64,000 nt of DNA from Rivularia sp. PCC 7116 (GCF_000316665.1 NC_019678.1:8341001-8405000), one strand, 5' to 3'; counted from the stretch's first letter, positions 46,653-55,787 are shown. A program made the numbers and translations. Notes: generated from the sequence alone by a model not told the origin.

Positions 46653-47048
46653 ATGAAATTTTTCAACTGCAAATTATTTACGGTTGCTTCTTTTTTGGGA
46701 GTATCGACTATAAATTTATTTTTTTCGCAACCTGCACTTTCAGCAGTTTCCTGCGAGCGAGGTACTATTGTGCGTCATAGAAATGGTTCTTTAGCTTCTT
46801 GCATATTATCTAGAGACACCAGAGTCAAAATAAGTAACAATCGAGTTGGTAGCTTTACTTTTGCTTGCAAAGCGAAAAATGTGATAGAGTTCGCACAAAA
46901 GTCACAGTTTGAAAGCTGTAAACTTGCAGAAGATATTAGAATCAGAAAAGGTAATTCTGTAGAAACTTGTAAAAAAGATAAGATTGTATCAGTATCAACT
47001 TCGGGTGACAGCAAGAATTTATCCATATATTGCCGCCGTAGCTATTAA
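46653..47048 (+). CDS. Small exported Cys-rich protein
   Basis: 131 residues. Signal peptide to about residue 31 (SQPALSA). The mature part has seven Cys (CERG, SCILS, FACKA, ESCKL, ETCKK, IYCRR) arranged in short antiparallel-strand repeats (GSLASCILSRDTRVKISN and ESCKLAEDIRIRKGN are similar), so it is probably a disulfide-stabilised beta protein in the periplasm. Family not recognised. Confidence 0.6.
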   Translation: MKFFNCKLFTVASFLGVSTINLFFSQPALSAVSCERGTIVRHRNGSLASCILSRDTRVKISNNRVGSFTFACKAKNVIEFAQKSQFESCKLAEDIRIRKGNSVETCKKDKIVSVSTSGDSKNLSIYCRRSY

Positions 47049-47187
47049 TTACAAGATTTACGATGTTGTTACAATATTCAGATGATGCATAACTAGGCTG
47101 TTAACTCTGTACCTTTTTGAGATTAATAAGTTCATGCAATAAACATACTTTTATCTCCTATATATACAAAAAATCAAATCTTGTATT

Positions 47188-47262
47188 GTAGGGTGTGTTA
47201 GATGCACGACAATTCATCTATTAATATGACAATTTATTGACATCATCTAACGCACCATAACC
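47188..47262. repeat. GTAGGGTGTGTTAGATG hairpin repeat
   Basis: Arms GTAGGGTGTGTTAGATG and CATCTAACGCACCATAAC pair around an AT-rich centre; same class as 59275-59350. Confidence 0.7.
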
Positions 47263-47278
47263 TTGACGCAATAAAAGT

Positions 47279-48607
47279 ATGAATCATATACCTGTATTAG
47301 TTAAACTAAGCAGGTATTTTTTATTTACAGACAAGACAGTGAGTCGAATTGTTGTTACGACATTGGGAACACTTGGCGACCTTCATCCCATGATTGCCAT
47401 TGCTTTGGAATTACGGCAACGCGGTCATGATGTTGTATTCGTTACTCATCAAGTTTATCAATCAAAAATAGAAGCTTTAGGATTTGAATTTCATCAACTA
47501 CGTCCCGATTTTACCGCGATGAATGACCCGCAAGAAATGGCGCGGATGATGGATTTAAAAACTGGTCAAGAATATATGGTGCGTGAATGGGCAAATCCTA
47601 GTTTACGGGATATGTATACGGATTTGCTCAATGTTGCCAAAGATGCAGATTTTATTTTTTCAGGAGAAGGGGTACTTGCAACTCCTCTTGTAGCAGAAAA
47701 ACTAGGAATGCAATGGGCTTCAAGTGCAATGGTTCCGATGGGGTTTTTCTCAGTGTACGATCCACCAGTTTTAGCAGCATTTCCTAGCTTAGCGAAACTT
47801 TATAAATTAGGATCTATCGTTAATAAGGCTATTGCCAATTTTGCAAAGCTAGTTAGCAATTCTTGGGCTGAACCTATTCGACAAATTCGTAAAGAACTTG
47901 GTTTATCTCCCATTGATTACAATCCGTTTATTGATAATAAAAAGTATTCACCATACCTTGTAGTTGCGCTGTTTTCTTCAGTCATCGGTCAACCTCAACC
48001 GGATTGGGCAACAAATACGGTAGTCACAGGTTTTACGTTTTACGATGGAAGCCAAGGCGGAGCAGAATTAACTTCAGAACTCAAGCAGTTTCTAGATGCT
48101 GGTGAGCCGCCGATTGTTTTCACGCTTGGCTCGGCTGCTGTAATGGATGCTGGTAATTTTTATCAGGAAAGCATTGAAGCAGTCAAAAAGTTAAATCGCC
48201 GTGCTGTTTTACTAATTGGTAAAAATCCCGTTCCAAAAAACCTGTCAGAAGATATTATTGCCGTAAACTATGCACCGTATTCTCAAATTTTTCCGCGTGC
48301 TTGTGCGATCGCCCATCAAGGTGGTATTGGTACAACCGCTCAAGCCTTACGAGCCGGTTGTCCAACACTTATAATGCCCTACAGTCACGACCAACCAGAC
48401 AATGCTGCACGAGTCGAAAGGTTAGGAACTTCTCGCACAATTCCACGCAAACAATATTGTACAAAACGAGTAGTGAAAGAATTACGTCTTTTATTAGACA
48501 ATACTAACTATGCAGCTAAAGCAAATGAAATTGGACGGATAATTAAAGCGGAAGATGGTGTTGGTGTTGCCTGTAATGCGATTGAAAAACAACTGGCAAT
48601 GGTTTGA
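47279..48607 (+). CDS. GT1-family glycosyltransferase (UDP-glycosyltransferase-like)
   Basis: 442 residues. Typical GT-B fold: N-terminal IVVTTLGTLGDLHPMIAIALELRQRGHDV and C-terminal VFTLGSAA, INYAPYSQIFPRACAIAHQGGIGTTAQALRAGCPTLIMPYSHDQPDNAARVERLG, the nucleotide-sugar binding signature. It resembles sterol/macrolide/carotenoid glycosyltransferases. A GTG at 47339 just before the first beta strand may be the true start, since the first 20 residues are not family-like. The likely acceptor is a lipid or carotenoid. Confidence 0.85.
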   Translation: MNHIPVLVKLSRYFLFTDKTVSRIVVTTLGTLGDLHPMIAIALELRQRGHDVVFVTHQVYQSKIEALGFEFHQLRPDFTAMNDPQEMARMMDLKTGQEYMVREWANPSLRDMYTDLLNVAKDADFIFSGEGVLATPLVAEKLGMQWASSAMVPMGFFSVYDPPVLAAFPSLAKLYKLGSIVNKAIANFAKLVSNSWAEPIRQIRKELGLSPIDYNPFIDNKKYSPYLVVALFSSVIGQPQPDWATNTVVTGFTFYDGSQGGAELTSELKQFLDAGEPPIVFTLGSAAVMDAGNFYQESIEAVKKLNRRAVLLIGKNPVPKNLSEDIIAVNYAPYSQIFPRACAIAHQGGIGTTAQALRAGCPTLIMPYSHDQPDNAARVERLGTSRTIPRKQYCTKRVVKELRLLLDNTNYAAKANEIGRIIKAEDGVGVACNAIEKQLAMV

Positions 48608-48724
48608 TTTTTGCTGCTCTCGACTGAGCCATAACTGTTTTTAATCGTAACTTCATCAGAAGGCAGGTTGCCCGGTAAAATAAATCTATCGATCAAAAAA
48701 TGAACTATTAGGCAGTCAAGCGTT

Positions 48725-49246
48725 ATGTTCTCAACAGATGATTTTGCACGCTACACTCAGTGGTCGGGTATTGCCACATTGATATTTGCTTTGATTACAG
48801 TAGTGGGCTTCATCTTTAAATGGGGTATCCGGTTTCGTTTAGCAGGTGCTACAGGATTTATGTTGGTGGTAACGGGTGGTTTATTTCCTCTATCCCTCAC
48901 CCCTTTAACTAGAACTGTGATTCCGGGAGCAATTCGCTATAAATTAGTTTTTGACAATGGCTCGTCAAAAGCTGTGATTGCGACTCCACCTCAAATTACT
49001 TCTTCTGAATTGGATGCAACCTTGAAGCAAGCTGCCAGCGATTTATTTTCCTATGGTAGATTGGGCACACCCCAAGATAATCAGCTAACTATCCGCGCTC
49101 GCACCATATTACATCCAGAACCAGGAATTTCTGAACCGCTTTACTTAGGAGAAATTAAGCGTTCTCTTTCAAGTCGCGATGATAGTGGAATGGAAATTGA
49201 TATTTATGAAGATAAGTTAGCGAAGTTATCAACTTATAAGAGTTAA
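48725..49246 (+). CDS. Ycf51 family protein
   Basis: 173 residues. Two membrane helices at about 12-32 and 37-58 (FARYTQWSGIATLIFALITVVGFIFKWG, GATGFMLVVTGGLF), then a conserved TRTVIPGAIRYKLVFDNGSSKAVIATPP strand and soluble tail. This matches the Ycf51/DUF2518 family, conserved in cyanobacteria and some algal plastids; function unknown, presumably thylakoid. Confidence 0.82.
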   Translation: MFSTDDFARYTQWSGIATLIFALITVVGFIFKWGIRFRLAGATGFMLVVTGGLFPLSLTPLTRTVIPGAIRYKLVFDNGSSKAVIATPPQITSSELDATLKQAASDLFSYGRLGTPQDNQLTIRARTILHPEPGISEPLYLGEIKRSLSSRDDSGMEIDIYEDKLAKLSTYKS

Positions 49247-49359
49247 AGGCAAAAAAATACAAAGCTATTGCTTATTCCCTGCTGCCAATTCTTATCGGCA
49301 AGGATATTCTTGAATGCATAACAAGTAAGGCTTTAGCTTTGTTTTGAACGCGAATTATT

Positions 49360-49623
49360 TTAACGACGAATTTGGTTTAAAGCATTCCAAGTATCATTAT
49401 CAATAATTCCAGTTACTCGTACTTTACTGCGACGTTGAAAGCTTTGCACTGCTGCTTCCATAATCCAACCGAAATCACCGTCTACATATCCGATGTAATC
49501 AGAAGTTGTTTTGAGAATTCGCTGTGCTTTCATTACCACTTCTCCTTTGCTGCCTTTTCTTAACTCTGGCATCGCTGGAGGTTCGTTTTTATTAACTTGC
49601 TCTCGTAAGTTATCGTTAATCAT
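49360..49623 (-). CDS. Small peptidoglycan-binding domain protein
   Basis: 87 residues comprising one PG_binding_1 domain: LRKGSKGEVVMKAQRIL, VDGDFGWIMEAAVQSFQ and VTGIIDNDTWNAL. No signal peptide is visible, which is unusual for a wall-binding protein; it may be exported another way or act in the cytosol. Confidence 0.8.
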   Translation of the reverse strand: MINDNLREQVNKNEPPAMPELRKGSKGEVVMKAQRILKTTSDYIGYVDGDFGWIMEAAVQSFQRRSKVRVTGIIDNDTWNALNQIRR

Positions 49624-50197
49624 GTCTTATTATGTAGAAAAAACTTTTGATCGGAATTTAGCGTGACTGAATTGATGCATCTTAGCGCAGCATCATCGCT
49701 GTATTAATAGCGGAATCGTCAAGGAAACCACAAGCTTGTAGAGAAACTCATATCATCTCAACTTATTCCTGTGTTTAGCAACGCCGAATCTTTTAACCTT
49801 TCTATCTTTTGCTGGTTGCTGAGATTTATTATCGAATAGGTTCATATTATTTCCCCAATAATTAAAGAGCTTTATTGGTCTTGTTATTTATATCGTTCAA
49901 ATTCAGCGAAATTACTCTAAATGTTTAAAAATATTTACACCGAGTGGAACCTGTAGCTACCAATACTTGTAAATTTACTATCTCCATGTTAACTGATTAA
50001 CGCCGATCAATTTAATTTCTAAGTGTTTATTCGCTGACAATAGTGCTTAAGATAGATTTTGAACGACGTAAAATGCAGTTCAAAACATAATTGCGTAAAT
50101 TATTTTTATATATGTTTCTATAAATACAGCTATTATCCGTTATCGACAAAAATTTGAGCCGAAGTATCGGTAAATGTTAATTTATTAAGATATATGT
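49624..50197. other. Gene-free interval
   Basis: 574 bases between divergent genes. A 30-codon basic ORF on the minus strand (49753-49845) is too weak to call. No hairpin or operator stands out. Confidence 0.4.
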
Positions 50198-51406
50198 ATG
50201 TTGAATCAATCTAAAAAAACTTTGATATCTCAAACATCTAATCCTGTGTTAACTCTTGCAGTAGCTCCAGCAAAAGTAATTCGTGGTTCGCGCATCAGCG
50301 AACAAGCTATTTTGTCTATTTCTCGCTTGGGAAGTCGTCCCTTGATTGTTGGCGGCAGTAGCACTTCTGAGGTTGCTCAAAATTACATCAAGTCGCTCGA
50401 ATCTCAAGAGTTAGATTTTATTCAAGGTTCCTACAGCCCCGATTGCAGTGAAAGTAGCTTGGAGATTTTACGAAATCAAGCGCAAACTCACGCATCTGAT
50501 GTAATTATAGGTATTGGTGGTGGAAAAGCCTTAGATACGGCAAAATTATTAGCTTATCAGCTAGAAATACCAGTAGTTACAATTCCTACTTCTGCGGCGA
50601 CTTGTGCTGCTTGGACTGCTCTTTCTAACGTTTATTCTGATGAAGGAGCGTTTTTATATGATGTAGCTTTGGACAACTGCCCCGATTTACTGATACTAGA
50701 CTACGATTTGATTCAAACCGCACCCCAAAGCACTTTAGTTGCCGGAATTGGTGATGCGATCGCGAAATGGTACGAGGCATCAGTAAGTAGCGGACATTCG
50801 GAACAAACTTTAATCATTGCAGCAGTTCAACAAGCAAGAGTATTGCGCGATATTTTATTGCAAAAGTCGGTTGCGGCTCTGCAATCTCCTGGAAGTGAGG
50901 CTTGGCGAGAAGTTGTTGATGCGACGGTGTTACTAGCTGGTGTGATTGGCGGAGTCGGTGGGGCGCAATGTCGTACTGTTGCCGCTCATGCAGTACACAA
51001 TGGTTTAACTCATGTTTGCGGACGCGGTAGCATTCATGGAGAAAAAGTTGCTTACGGTATATTAGTGCAGCTGCGTTTAGAGGAAATGCTACAGGGAAAC
51101 CAGTTAGCTACGGCTGCAAGACAACAGTTGCTTAAATTTTATGAGGAAATTGGATTGCCTAAAAAGCTCGATGATTTGGGTTTGGGAAATATAACTCTTA
51201 AGCAGTTGCAAAAAGCAGCGGAATTCGCTTTACAACCGAACTCAGATATTCACAGATTACCCTTTAAAGTTGCTCTAGAACAATTAATGGCAGCAATGGT
51301 TTCTACAACAGCACCAGCAGAAGCAAGTGGAATTTCAAATAGTTTAAATTCCCAAAGCAATCAAACCAAAAAGTTTTCTAGCTCGAAAAGCCACAAGAAA
51401 ATCTAA
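50198..51406 (+). CDS. Iron-containing alcohol dehydrogenase / glycerol dehydrogenase-like protein
   Basis: 402 residues. N-terminal nucleotide-binding half with DVIIGIGGGKALDTAKLLA (GGGK dinucleotide loop) and IPTSAATCAAW. C-terminal metal site with Asp in GIGDAIAKWYE and His in AAHAVHNGLTH plus GSIHGEKVAYG. The layout is the group III metal-dependent (Fe or Zn) dehydrogenase family, closest in shape to glycerol dehydrogenase. The extra C-terminal Ser/Lys tail is not conserved in the family. Substrate unknown. Confidence 0.85.
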   Translation: MLNQSKKTLISQTSNPVLTLAVAPAKVIRGSRISEQAILSISRLGSRPLIVGGSSTSEVAQNYIKSLESQELDFIQGSYSPDCSESSLEILRNQAQTHASDVIIGIGGGKALDTAKLLAYQLEIPVVTIPTSAATCAAWTALSNVYSDEGAFLYDVALDNCPDLLILDYDLIQTAPQSTLVAGIGDAIAKWYEASVSSGHSEQTLIIAAVQQARVLRDILLQKSVAALQSPGSEAWREVVDATVLLAGVIGGVGGAQCRTVAAHAVHNGLTHVCGRGSIHGEKVAYGILVQLRLEEMLQGNQLATAARQQLLKFYEEIGLPKKLDDLGLGNITLKQLQKAAEFALQPNSDIHRLPFKVALEQLMAAMVSTTAPAEASGISNSLNSQSNQTKKFSSSKSHKKI

Positions 51407-51926
51407 AAAATTTACGTTGCTAATTTGACTTATAAAATTGGTTTTTGGATATCTTCCATTTTTGTAGAGACGTGAAATTATGAGCTTCGTTATGCTTGGC
51501 TAATTTGATGTGTTGCTAGATTGTACAACGCCGAAAAATTAAAATTATTGTAGTGCGAGCGTCCTACCTGCGTCTTGTATACAAATTAAAAACAATTAAA
51601 GACGCAATAGCTTAACACGTCTCTACATTTAATACATTGTGATTTTGACCCAGATTCAGCAAAGCAAAAAAAAATTATATTTTCAGTAACAAAGAACTGT
51701 CGTATTAATTGATTTATGTCACAGTCGTATTGCTTATAGTGCTGATTTATTGGTAATCTAACATTTCATATCAAGTCCGCTTAAATAGAAAGTTTTCACC
51801 CCTTCCCCCTCTCCCAAAATTCTGAGAGAGATGTGCGTTATTACGGCGCACCCAAGGACATAAGACGGAGAGAGGTTTTTATGATAAGCGTTCAACCGGA
51901 CATAATATCAATAGTTGAATCTGAAA
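51407..51926. other. Gene-free interval with a long inverted repeat
   Basis: 520 bases. Contains the 51464-51626 inverted-repeat element and, near 51800-51880, a pyrimidine-rich tract. No coding signal. Confidence 0.45.
51464..51626. repeat. Inverted-repeat element with GTAGAGACGTG ends
   Basis: GTAGAGACGTG (51464-51474) and its exact complement CACGTCTCTAC (51616-51626) bound 163 bp of non-coding DNA. These ends are a common cyanobacterial dispersed repeat; no target duplication could be recognised. Confidence 0.6.
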
Positions 51927-53138
51927 ATGAGTTTAGACTGGATAATCCCAGCCCGAAGAATACAAAAACTACCCGCTTATCCATTTGCTCGGTTGGATGA
52001 ATTAAAGACAAAAGCGCGAGAGCAAGGTTTAGATTTAATTGATTTGGGTATGGGGAACCCTGATGGTGCAACTCCGCAGGCTGTGATTGATGCAGCCGTA
52101 GAGGCTTTAAAGAATCCCGACAATCATGGTTATCCACCTTTTGAAGGGACTGCTAATTTCCGCAATGCGATTACTACTTGGTATCATCGTCGTTATGGAG
52201 TTAGTTTAGACCCTGATAGTGAAGCTTTACCGTTATTAGGTTCCAAGGAAGGATTGGGACATTTAGCATTAGCTTATGTAAACCCAGGGGATTTAGTTTT
52301 GGTACCCTCCCCGTCTTATCCCGTTCATTTTCGAGGTCCTTTAATTGCTGGTGGTGAGATCCACAGCTTAATTTTGAAACCAGAAAATGATTGGTTGATT
52401 GATTTAACTTCAATACCCGATAGTGTAGCTGAAAAAGCTAAAATACTTTATTTTAATTATCCTAATAATCCTACTGCTGCAACTGCACCCCGCGAATTTT
52501 TTGAAGAAATAGTTGCTTTTGCTCAAAAATATGAGATTTTGCTGGTACACGATTTGTGTTATGCAGAATTAGCATTTGATGGCTATCAGCCTACAAGTTT
52601 ATTAGAAATTCCCGGTGCTAAAAATATTGGCGTGGAATTTCATACCATGTCTAAAACTTACAATATGGCTGGTTGGCGCGTGGGCTTTGTGGTAGGAAAT
52701 CGTCACGTAATTCAAGGTTTACGAACGCTGAAAACTAACTTGGACTATGGCATATTTTCTGCACTACAAGTGGCAGCACAAACAGCTTTGCAATTACCCG
52801 ATAGTTATTTGCAGCAAGTTCAACAACGTTACTCTGAGCGCCGCGATTTCTTGATTGAAGGTTTGACGGATTTGGGCTGGAATCTTTCTAAAACTAAGGC
52901 AACAATGTATTTATGGATTCCTTCTCCTCTAGGTATGAATTCCACCGATTTTGCTTTACAGTTATTACAGCAAACAGGTGTAGTAGTTACTCCAGGTAAC
53001 GCTTTTGGTGCTGGGGGTGAAAATTATGTTCGTATAAGTTTAATTGCAGATACCCAACGTCTTGACGAAGCTTTAAATAGATTTAAGCAAGCAGGTATTC
53101 GCTATCACGTCAAACCTGTAATTTTTAGTTCAAAATGA
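51927..53138 (+). CDS. Class I/II PLP aminotransferase
   Basis: 403 residues from ATG 51927 (a TTG four codons upstream is less likely). GMGNPDG, YFNYPNNPTAA, VHDLCYAELAFDG, SKTYNMAGWRVGFVVG with the PLP Lys, and the C-terminal YVRISLI Arg for the substrate carboxylate: fold type I, aspartate/alanine aminotransferase group, close to the LL-diaminopimelate/AlaC-like set. Its TGA overlaps the ATG of arsR by 4 bases (53135-53138), so both genes are co-translated. Confidence 0.85.
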   Translation: MSLDWIIPARRIQKLPAYPFARLDELKTKAREQGLDLIDLGMGNPDGATPQAVIDAAVEALKNPDNHGYPPFEGTANFRNAITTWYHRRYGVSLDPDSEALPLLGSKEGLGHLALAYVNPGDLVLVPSPSYPVHFRGPLIAGGEIHSLILKPENDWLIDLTSIPDSVAEKAKILYFNYPNNPTAATAPREFFEEIVAFAQKYEILLVHDLCYAELAFDGYQPTSLLEIPGAKNIGVEFHTMSKTYNMAGWRVGFVVGNRHVIQGLRTLKTNLDYGIFSALQVAAQTALQLPDSYLQQVQQRYSERRDFLIEGLTDLGWNLSKTKATMYLWIPSPLGMNSTDFALQLLQQTGVVVTPGNAFGAGGENYVRISLIADTQRLDEALNRFKQAGIRYHVKPVIFSSK

Positions 53139-53500
53139 ATATAGCTAATTCTAATTTTTCTTTTAAACCGGCAAAAGCCACCTCTATCATGGTTCCAAAT
53201 ATTATTACTTCAGGCTTTCATGCTTTATCAGAACCTCTACGGATTAAAGTATTACAGTTGCTGAAAAATCGTGAAATCTGTGTTTGCGATTTGTGCGATA
53301 CTTTAGATGTCAGTCAATCTAAACTGTCTTTTCATCTAAAAACCCTCAAAGAAGCTAATTTGGTTTGCGCTCGGCAAGAAGGGCGTTGGATTTACTACAG
53401 CTTAAATCAGCCCCAATTTGAGGCATTGCTGCATCACTTAAAAGAATACAGTCAATTAAATACCATAATGCCTGCTGCATCTTGTAAAGACTCCCCATAG
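53135..53500 (+). CDS. arsR: ArsR/SmtB family arsenic-responsive repressor
   Basis: 121 residues. Winged-helix domain (LSEPLRIKVLQLLKNREICVCDLCDTLDVSQ, SKLSFHLKTL, RWIYYSLN). The metalloid site is CVCDLC with Cys49, Cys51 and Cys54, the classic ArsR As(III)/Sb(III) triad on helix alpha3. It should repress the downstream arsenic genes until arsenite binds. The ATCAA-N6-TTGAT site in the next promoter is its likely operator. The start overlaps the aminotransferase stop. Confidence 0.9.
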   Translation: MNIANSNFSFKPAKATSIMVPNIITSGFHALSEPLRIKVLQLLKNREICVCDLCDTLDVSQSKLSFHLKTLKEANLVCARQEGRWIYYSLNQPQFEALLHHLKEYSQLNTIMPAASCKDSP

Positions 53501-53520
53501 TTTTTACTAATGATTCGCTA

Positions 53521-53568
53521 ATATGTCAAGATTTAAAGAGTCATATGATGCTTTAAATCTTGACATAT
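53521..53568. promoter_or_regulatory. Perfect 18-bp inverted repeat after arsR
   Basis: ATATGTCAAGATTTAAAG (53521-53538) and its exact complement (53551-53568) around a 12-base centre. It lies 20 bases after the arsR stop and is followed by AAC and seven T (53573-53579), so as RNA it is a good intrinsic terminator. As DNA it covers the upstream edge and -35 box of the aquaporin promoter and could also be a second repressor site. Confidence 0.7.
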
Positions 53569-53587
53569 CAACTTTTTTTGATATAAC
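53560..53587 (+). promoter_or_regulatory. arsenic operon promoter with embedded ArsR operator
   Basis: -35 TTGACA (53560-53565), 16-base spacer, -10 TATAAC (53582-53587). The inverted repeat ATATCAA (53565-53571) / TTGATAT (53578-53584), spacer 6, fills the gap between the boxes. ATCAA-N6-TTGAT is the type of site bound by cyanobacterial ArsR repressors, so bound ArsR would block RNA polymerase directly. Confidence 0.78.
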
Positions 53588-53625
53588 CTAAGTACCTGAA
53601 GAGTGTTAAAAATTAAGGTGCTAAG

Positions 53626-54354
53626 GTGCCATTAAAAGGTATGGAATCCAATGTCAAGCAATATTCGCGCCTAGATTTATTAGGCAGGCTTTTTAGAAGA
53701 GAAACTCTTGCAGAAGGAATTGGAACCTTTAGCTTAGTATTTGCTGGTACCGGCGCAGTCATGGTAAATGATATTACCGATGGTGTTGTGACGCATTTAG
53801 GTGTAAGCTTTGTGTTTGGTGCCGTTGTGGCGGCAATGATTTATAGTTTGGGACATATTAGCGGCGCTCACTTAAACCCGGCAGTAACGCTGGCATTTTG
53901 GACTAGTGGTTTTTTCTCTAAACGTTTGGTGATTCCATATATTTTGGCACAGATAGTTGGCGCGGTATTGGCTTCAACCTTGCTTTTTATGAGTTTAGGG
54001 AAGGAAGCCAATTTGGGGGCAACTTTACCCTTAAATGGTGATTGGTTGCAATCTTTCATTCTAGAACTGCTACTCACTTTCATTTTAATGTTTGTGATTT
54101 TTGGTTCCGGGCTTGATAGACGCGCACCGGTGGGTTTTGCAGGATTAGCAATTGGTTTAACAGTAGCTATAGAAGCCGCTGTTATGGGGCCGATTACTGG
54201 TGCAAGTATGAATCCAGCACGCTCTTTTGGACCTGCTTTGGTTGCATGGGTTTGGCAACATCACTGGCTATACTGGATAGCACCCATTATGGGAGCGCAG
54301 TTAGCGGTGATTGTTTATCGACATCTTTCTTATGGTTTCCGCGATTTCAAGTAA
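53626..54354 (+). CDS. Aquaporin / MIP channel in arsenic operon
   Basis: 242 residues with six membrane helices and two NPA boxes (SGAHLNPAVTLAF and GASMNPARSFGPAL). In the GTG-start reading AAGG at 53615-53618 is well placed; ATG 53641 (five codons in) is an alternative. In Sinorhizobium an aquaglyceroporin (AqpS) in the ars operon lets As(III) leave the cell after ArsC reduces arsenate. No ArsB or Acr3 pump is present here, so this channel probably takes that role. Downstream arsH is 39 bases away. Confidence 0.85.
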   Translation: MPLKGMESNVKQYSRLDLLGRLFRRETLAEGIGTFSLVFAGTGAVMVNDITDGVVTHLGVSFVFGAVVAAMIYSLGHISGAHLNPAVTLAFWTSGFFSKRLVIPYILAQIVGAVLASTLLFMSLGKEANLGATLPLNGDWLQSFILELLLTFILMFVIFGSGLDRRAPVGFAGLAIGLTVAIEAAVMGPITGASMNPARSFGPALVAWVWQHHWLYWIAPIMGAQLAVIVYRHLSYGFRDFK

Positions 54355-54393
54355 TCGATCCGCTATAATCTCAGGGTGATAATTGGGATATAT

Positions 54394-55020
54394 ATGACAG
54401 AATTTGACCACAAACCGAAAATACTGTTTTTGTACGGCTCATTGCGAGAGCGTTCTTATAGTCGTTTGTTAGCAGAAGAAGCAGCGCGGATTATTGAAGG
54501 ATTCGGGGCAGAAGTCAAGTTTTTTGACCCGCGTGAATTGCCGATTCGGGGCAGCGTTGCCGAAACACATCCTAAAGTCGAGGAATTGAGAGAATTAAGT
54601 TTATGGTCAGAAGGTCAAGTTTGGTCATCCCCAGAAATGCACGGTAATATAACCGGTATTTTGAAAAATCAAATAGACTGGATTCCTTTGAATATAGGAT
54701 CGATTAGACCAACTCAGGGAAGAACTTTGGCGGTAATGCAGGTAAGCGGTGGTTCCCAGTCGTTTAATGCCGTTAATTCTATGAGGCTTTTAGGGCGCTG
54801 GATGCGAATGTTTACAATTCCCAATCAATCTTCTGTTGCTAAAGCCTACCAAGAATTTCATGAAGATGGAACTATGAAGGATTCACCTTATCGCGATCGC
54901 GTAGTTGATGTGATGGAAGAACTTTATAAATTTACTTTACTATTACGCGATAAGGTTGATTATCTAACCGACCGTTATAGCGAAAGAAAGCAGAAAGAAA
55001 CAGCAGAAGCTAATAATTAG
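54394..55020 (+). CDS. arsH: ArsH NADPH-dependent FMN reductase (organoarsenical oxidase)
   Basis: 208 residues from ATG 54394; a GTG 18 bases upstream is less likely. [23 protein letters not shown] is the flavodoxin-like FMN loop with the ArsH-specific GSLRERSYS signature, followed by [22 protein letters not shown]. ArsH oxidises trivalent methylated/aromatic arsenicals and in cyanobacteria acts as a quinone/FMN reductase. Second gene of the ArsR-controlled transcript. Confidence 0.92.
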   Translation: MTEFDHKPKILFLYGSLRERSYSRLLAEEAARIIEGFGAEVKFFDPRELPIRGSVAETHPKVEELRELSLWSEGQVWSSPEMHGNITGILKNQIDWIPLNIGSIRPTQGRTLAVMQVSGGSQSFNAVNSMRLLGRWMRMFTIPNQSSVAKAYQEFHEDGTMKDSPYRDRVVDVMEELYKFTLLLRDKVDYLTDRYSERKQKETAEANN

Positions 55021-55335
55021 TTTTTAGTTTAATAGTTCAGTTTATAAAAATTAAAAGTAAACTCTCTTGAGTATTTATTTAAAATATTCATGAAAATATT
55101 GTTTTCAAATAATATTAGAAAAAATTAGTTTAGCTTGCCAGCATTGTTACAGCTTTAAGTTTGTAGTGATTTAGCCAAGCCAGGAATAAGATAAAAACTC
55201 TGATTAAAATATTCTACAACAACAAAATTTACGAAAGTTTGTACACATTTATGAATTGTAGTTTTTTCCTTTTCCTTTTGCCTTGCAATATGTCATTTTA
55301 TTCTTAAATACTCATAATCAACCAGGTAAATATCA
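55021..55335. other. Gene-free interval upstream of arsC
   Basis: 315 AT-rich bases between arsH and arsC. No ATCAA-N6-TTGAT site was found here, so arsC may be read from the upstream promoter or have its own unregulated one. Confidence 0.4.
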
Positions 55336-55731
55336 ATGAAAAAAGTCATGTTTGTCTGTAAGAAGAATTCTCGCCGTTCGCAAATGGCAGAAGCATTTGC
55401 TCGTAAATTAGGAGAAGGAAAAATTGCCGTTACCAGTTCGGGTTTAGAAGCTAGTTTTGTAGACCCCAAAACTGTAGAAATTATGTCTGAAATTGGGATG
55501 GATATCAGCAATCAGCAATCAAAAGCTTTGAGTGAATTTAATCCCGAAGATTACGATGCTGTAATATCTTTATGCGGTTGCGGTGTTAATTTACCACCCG
55601 AATGGGTAACAAGAGAAGTGTTTGAAGATTGGCAATTAGATGACCCAGAAGGAGGAGAAATCGAGACATATAGACGCATTCGCGAACAAGTAAAAGAAAG
55701 AGTGATTAAATTAATTCAAGATTTGAGTTAA
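55336..55731 (+). CDS. arsC: Arsenate reductase, LMW-phosphatase family
   Basis: 131 residues. P-loop CKKNSRR with Cys8 and Arg14, and the resolving pair Cys80 and Cys82 in SLCGCG, the same three Cys as in the hybrid Synechocystis ArsC, which has the PTPase fold but uses glutathione/glutaredoxin. It converts arsenate to arsenite, which the aquaporin could release. The hairpin at 55746 ends its transcript. Confidence 0.9.
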   Translation: MKKVMFVCKKNSRRSQMAEAFARKLGEGKIAVTSSGLEASFVDPKTVEIMSEIGMDISNQQSKALSEFNPEDYDAVISLCGCGVNLPPEWVTREVFEDWQLDDPEGGEIETYRRIREQVKERVIKLIQDLS

Positions 55732-55745
55732 TTAATAGTTCCCTC

Positions 55746-55787
55746 TTAGCAGTTTCCAGTGATTAGAAGATAATTGGAAACTGCTAA
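55746..55787. terminator. Bidirectional terminator between arsC and the exchanger
   Basis: Perfect 13-bp stem TTAGCAGTTTCCA (55746-55758) / TGGAAACTGCTAA (55775-55787) in the short gap between convergent genes; it overlaps the exchanger stop codon. Confidence 0.65.

Noticed and set aside
49753-49845. 30-codon basic ORF on the minus strand
   Set aside because: No domain or conserved pattern; too short to separate from chance in AT-rich DNA.
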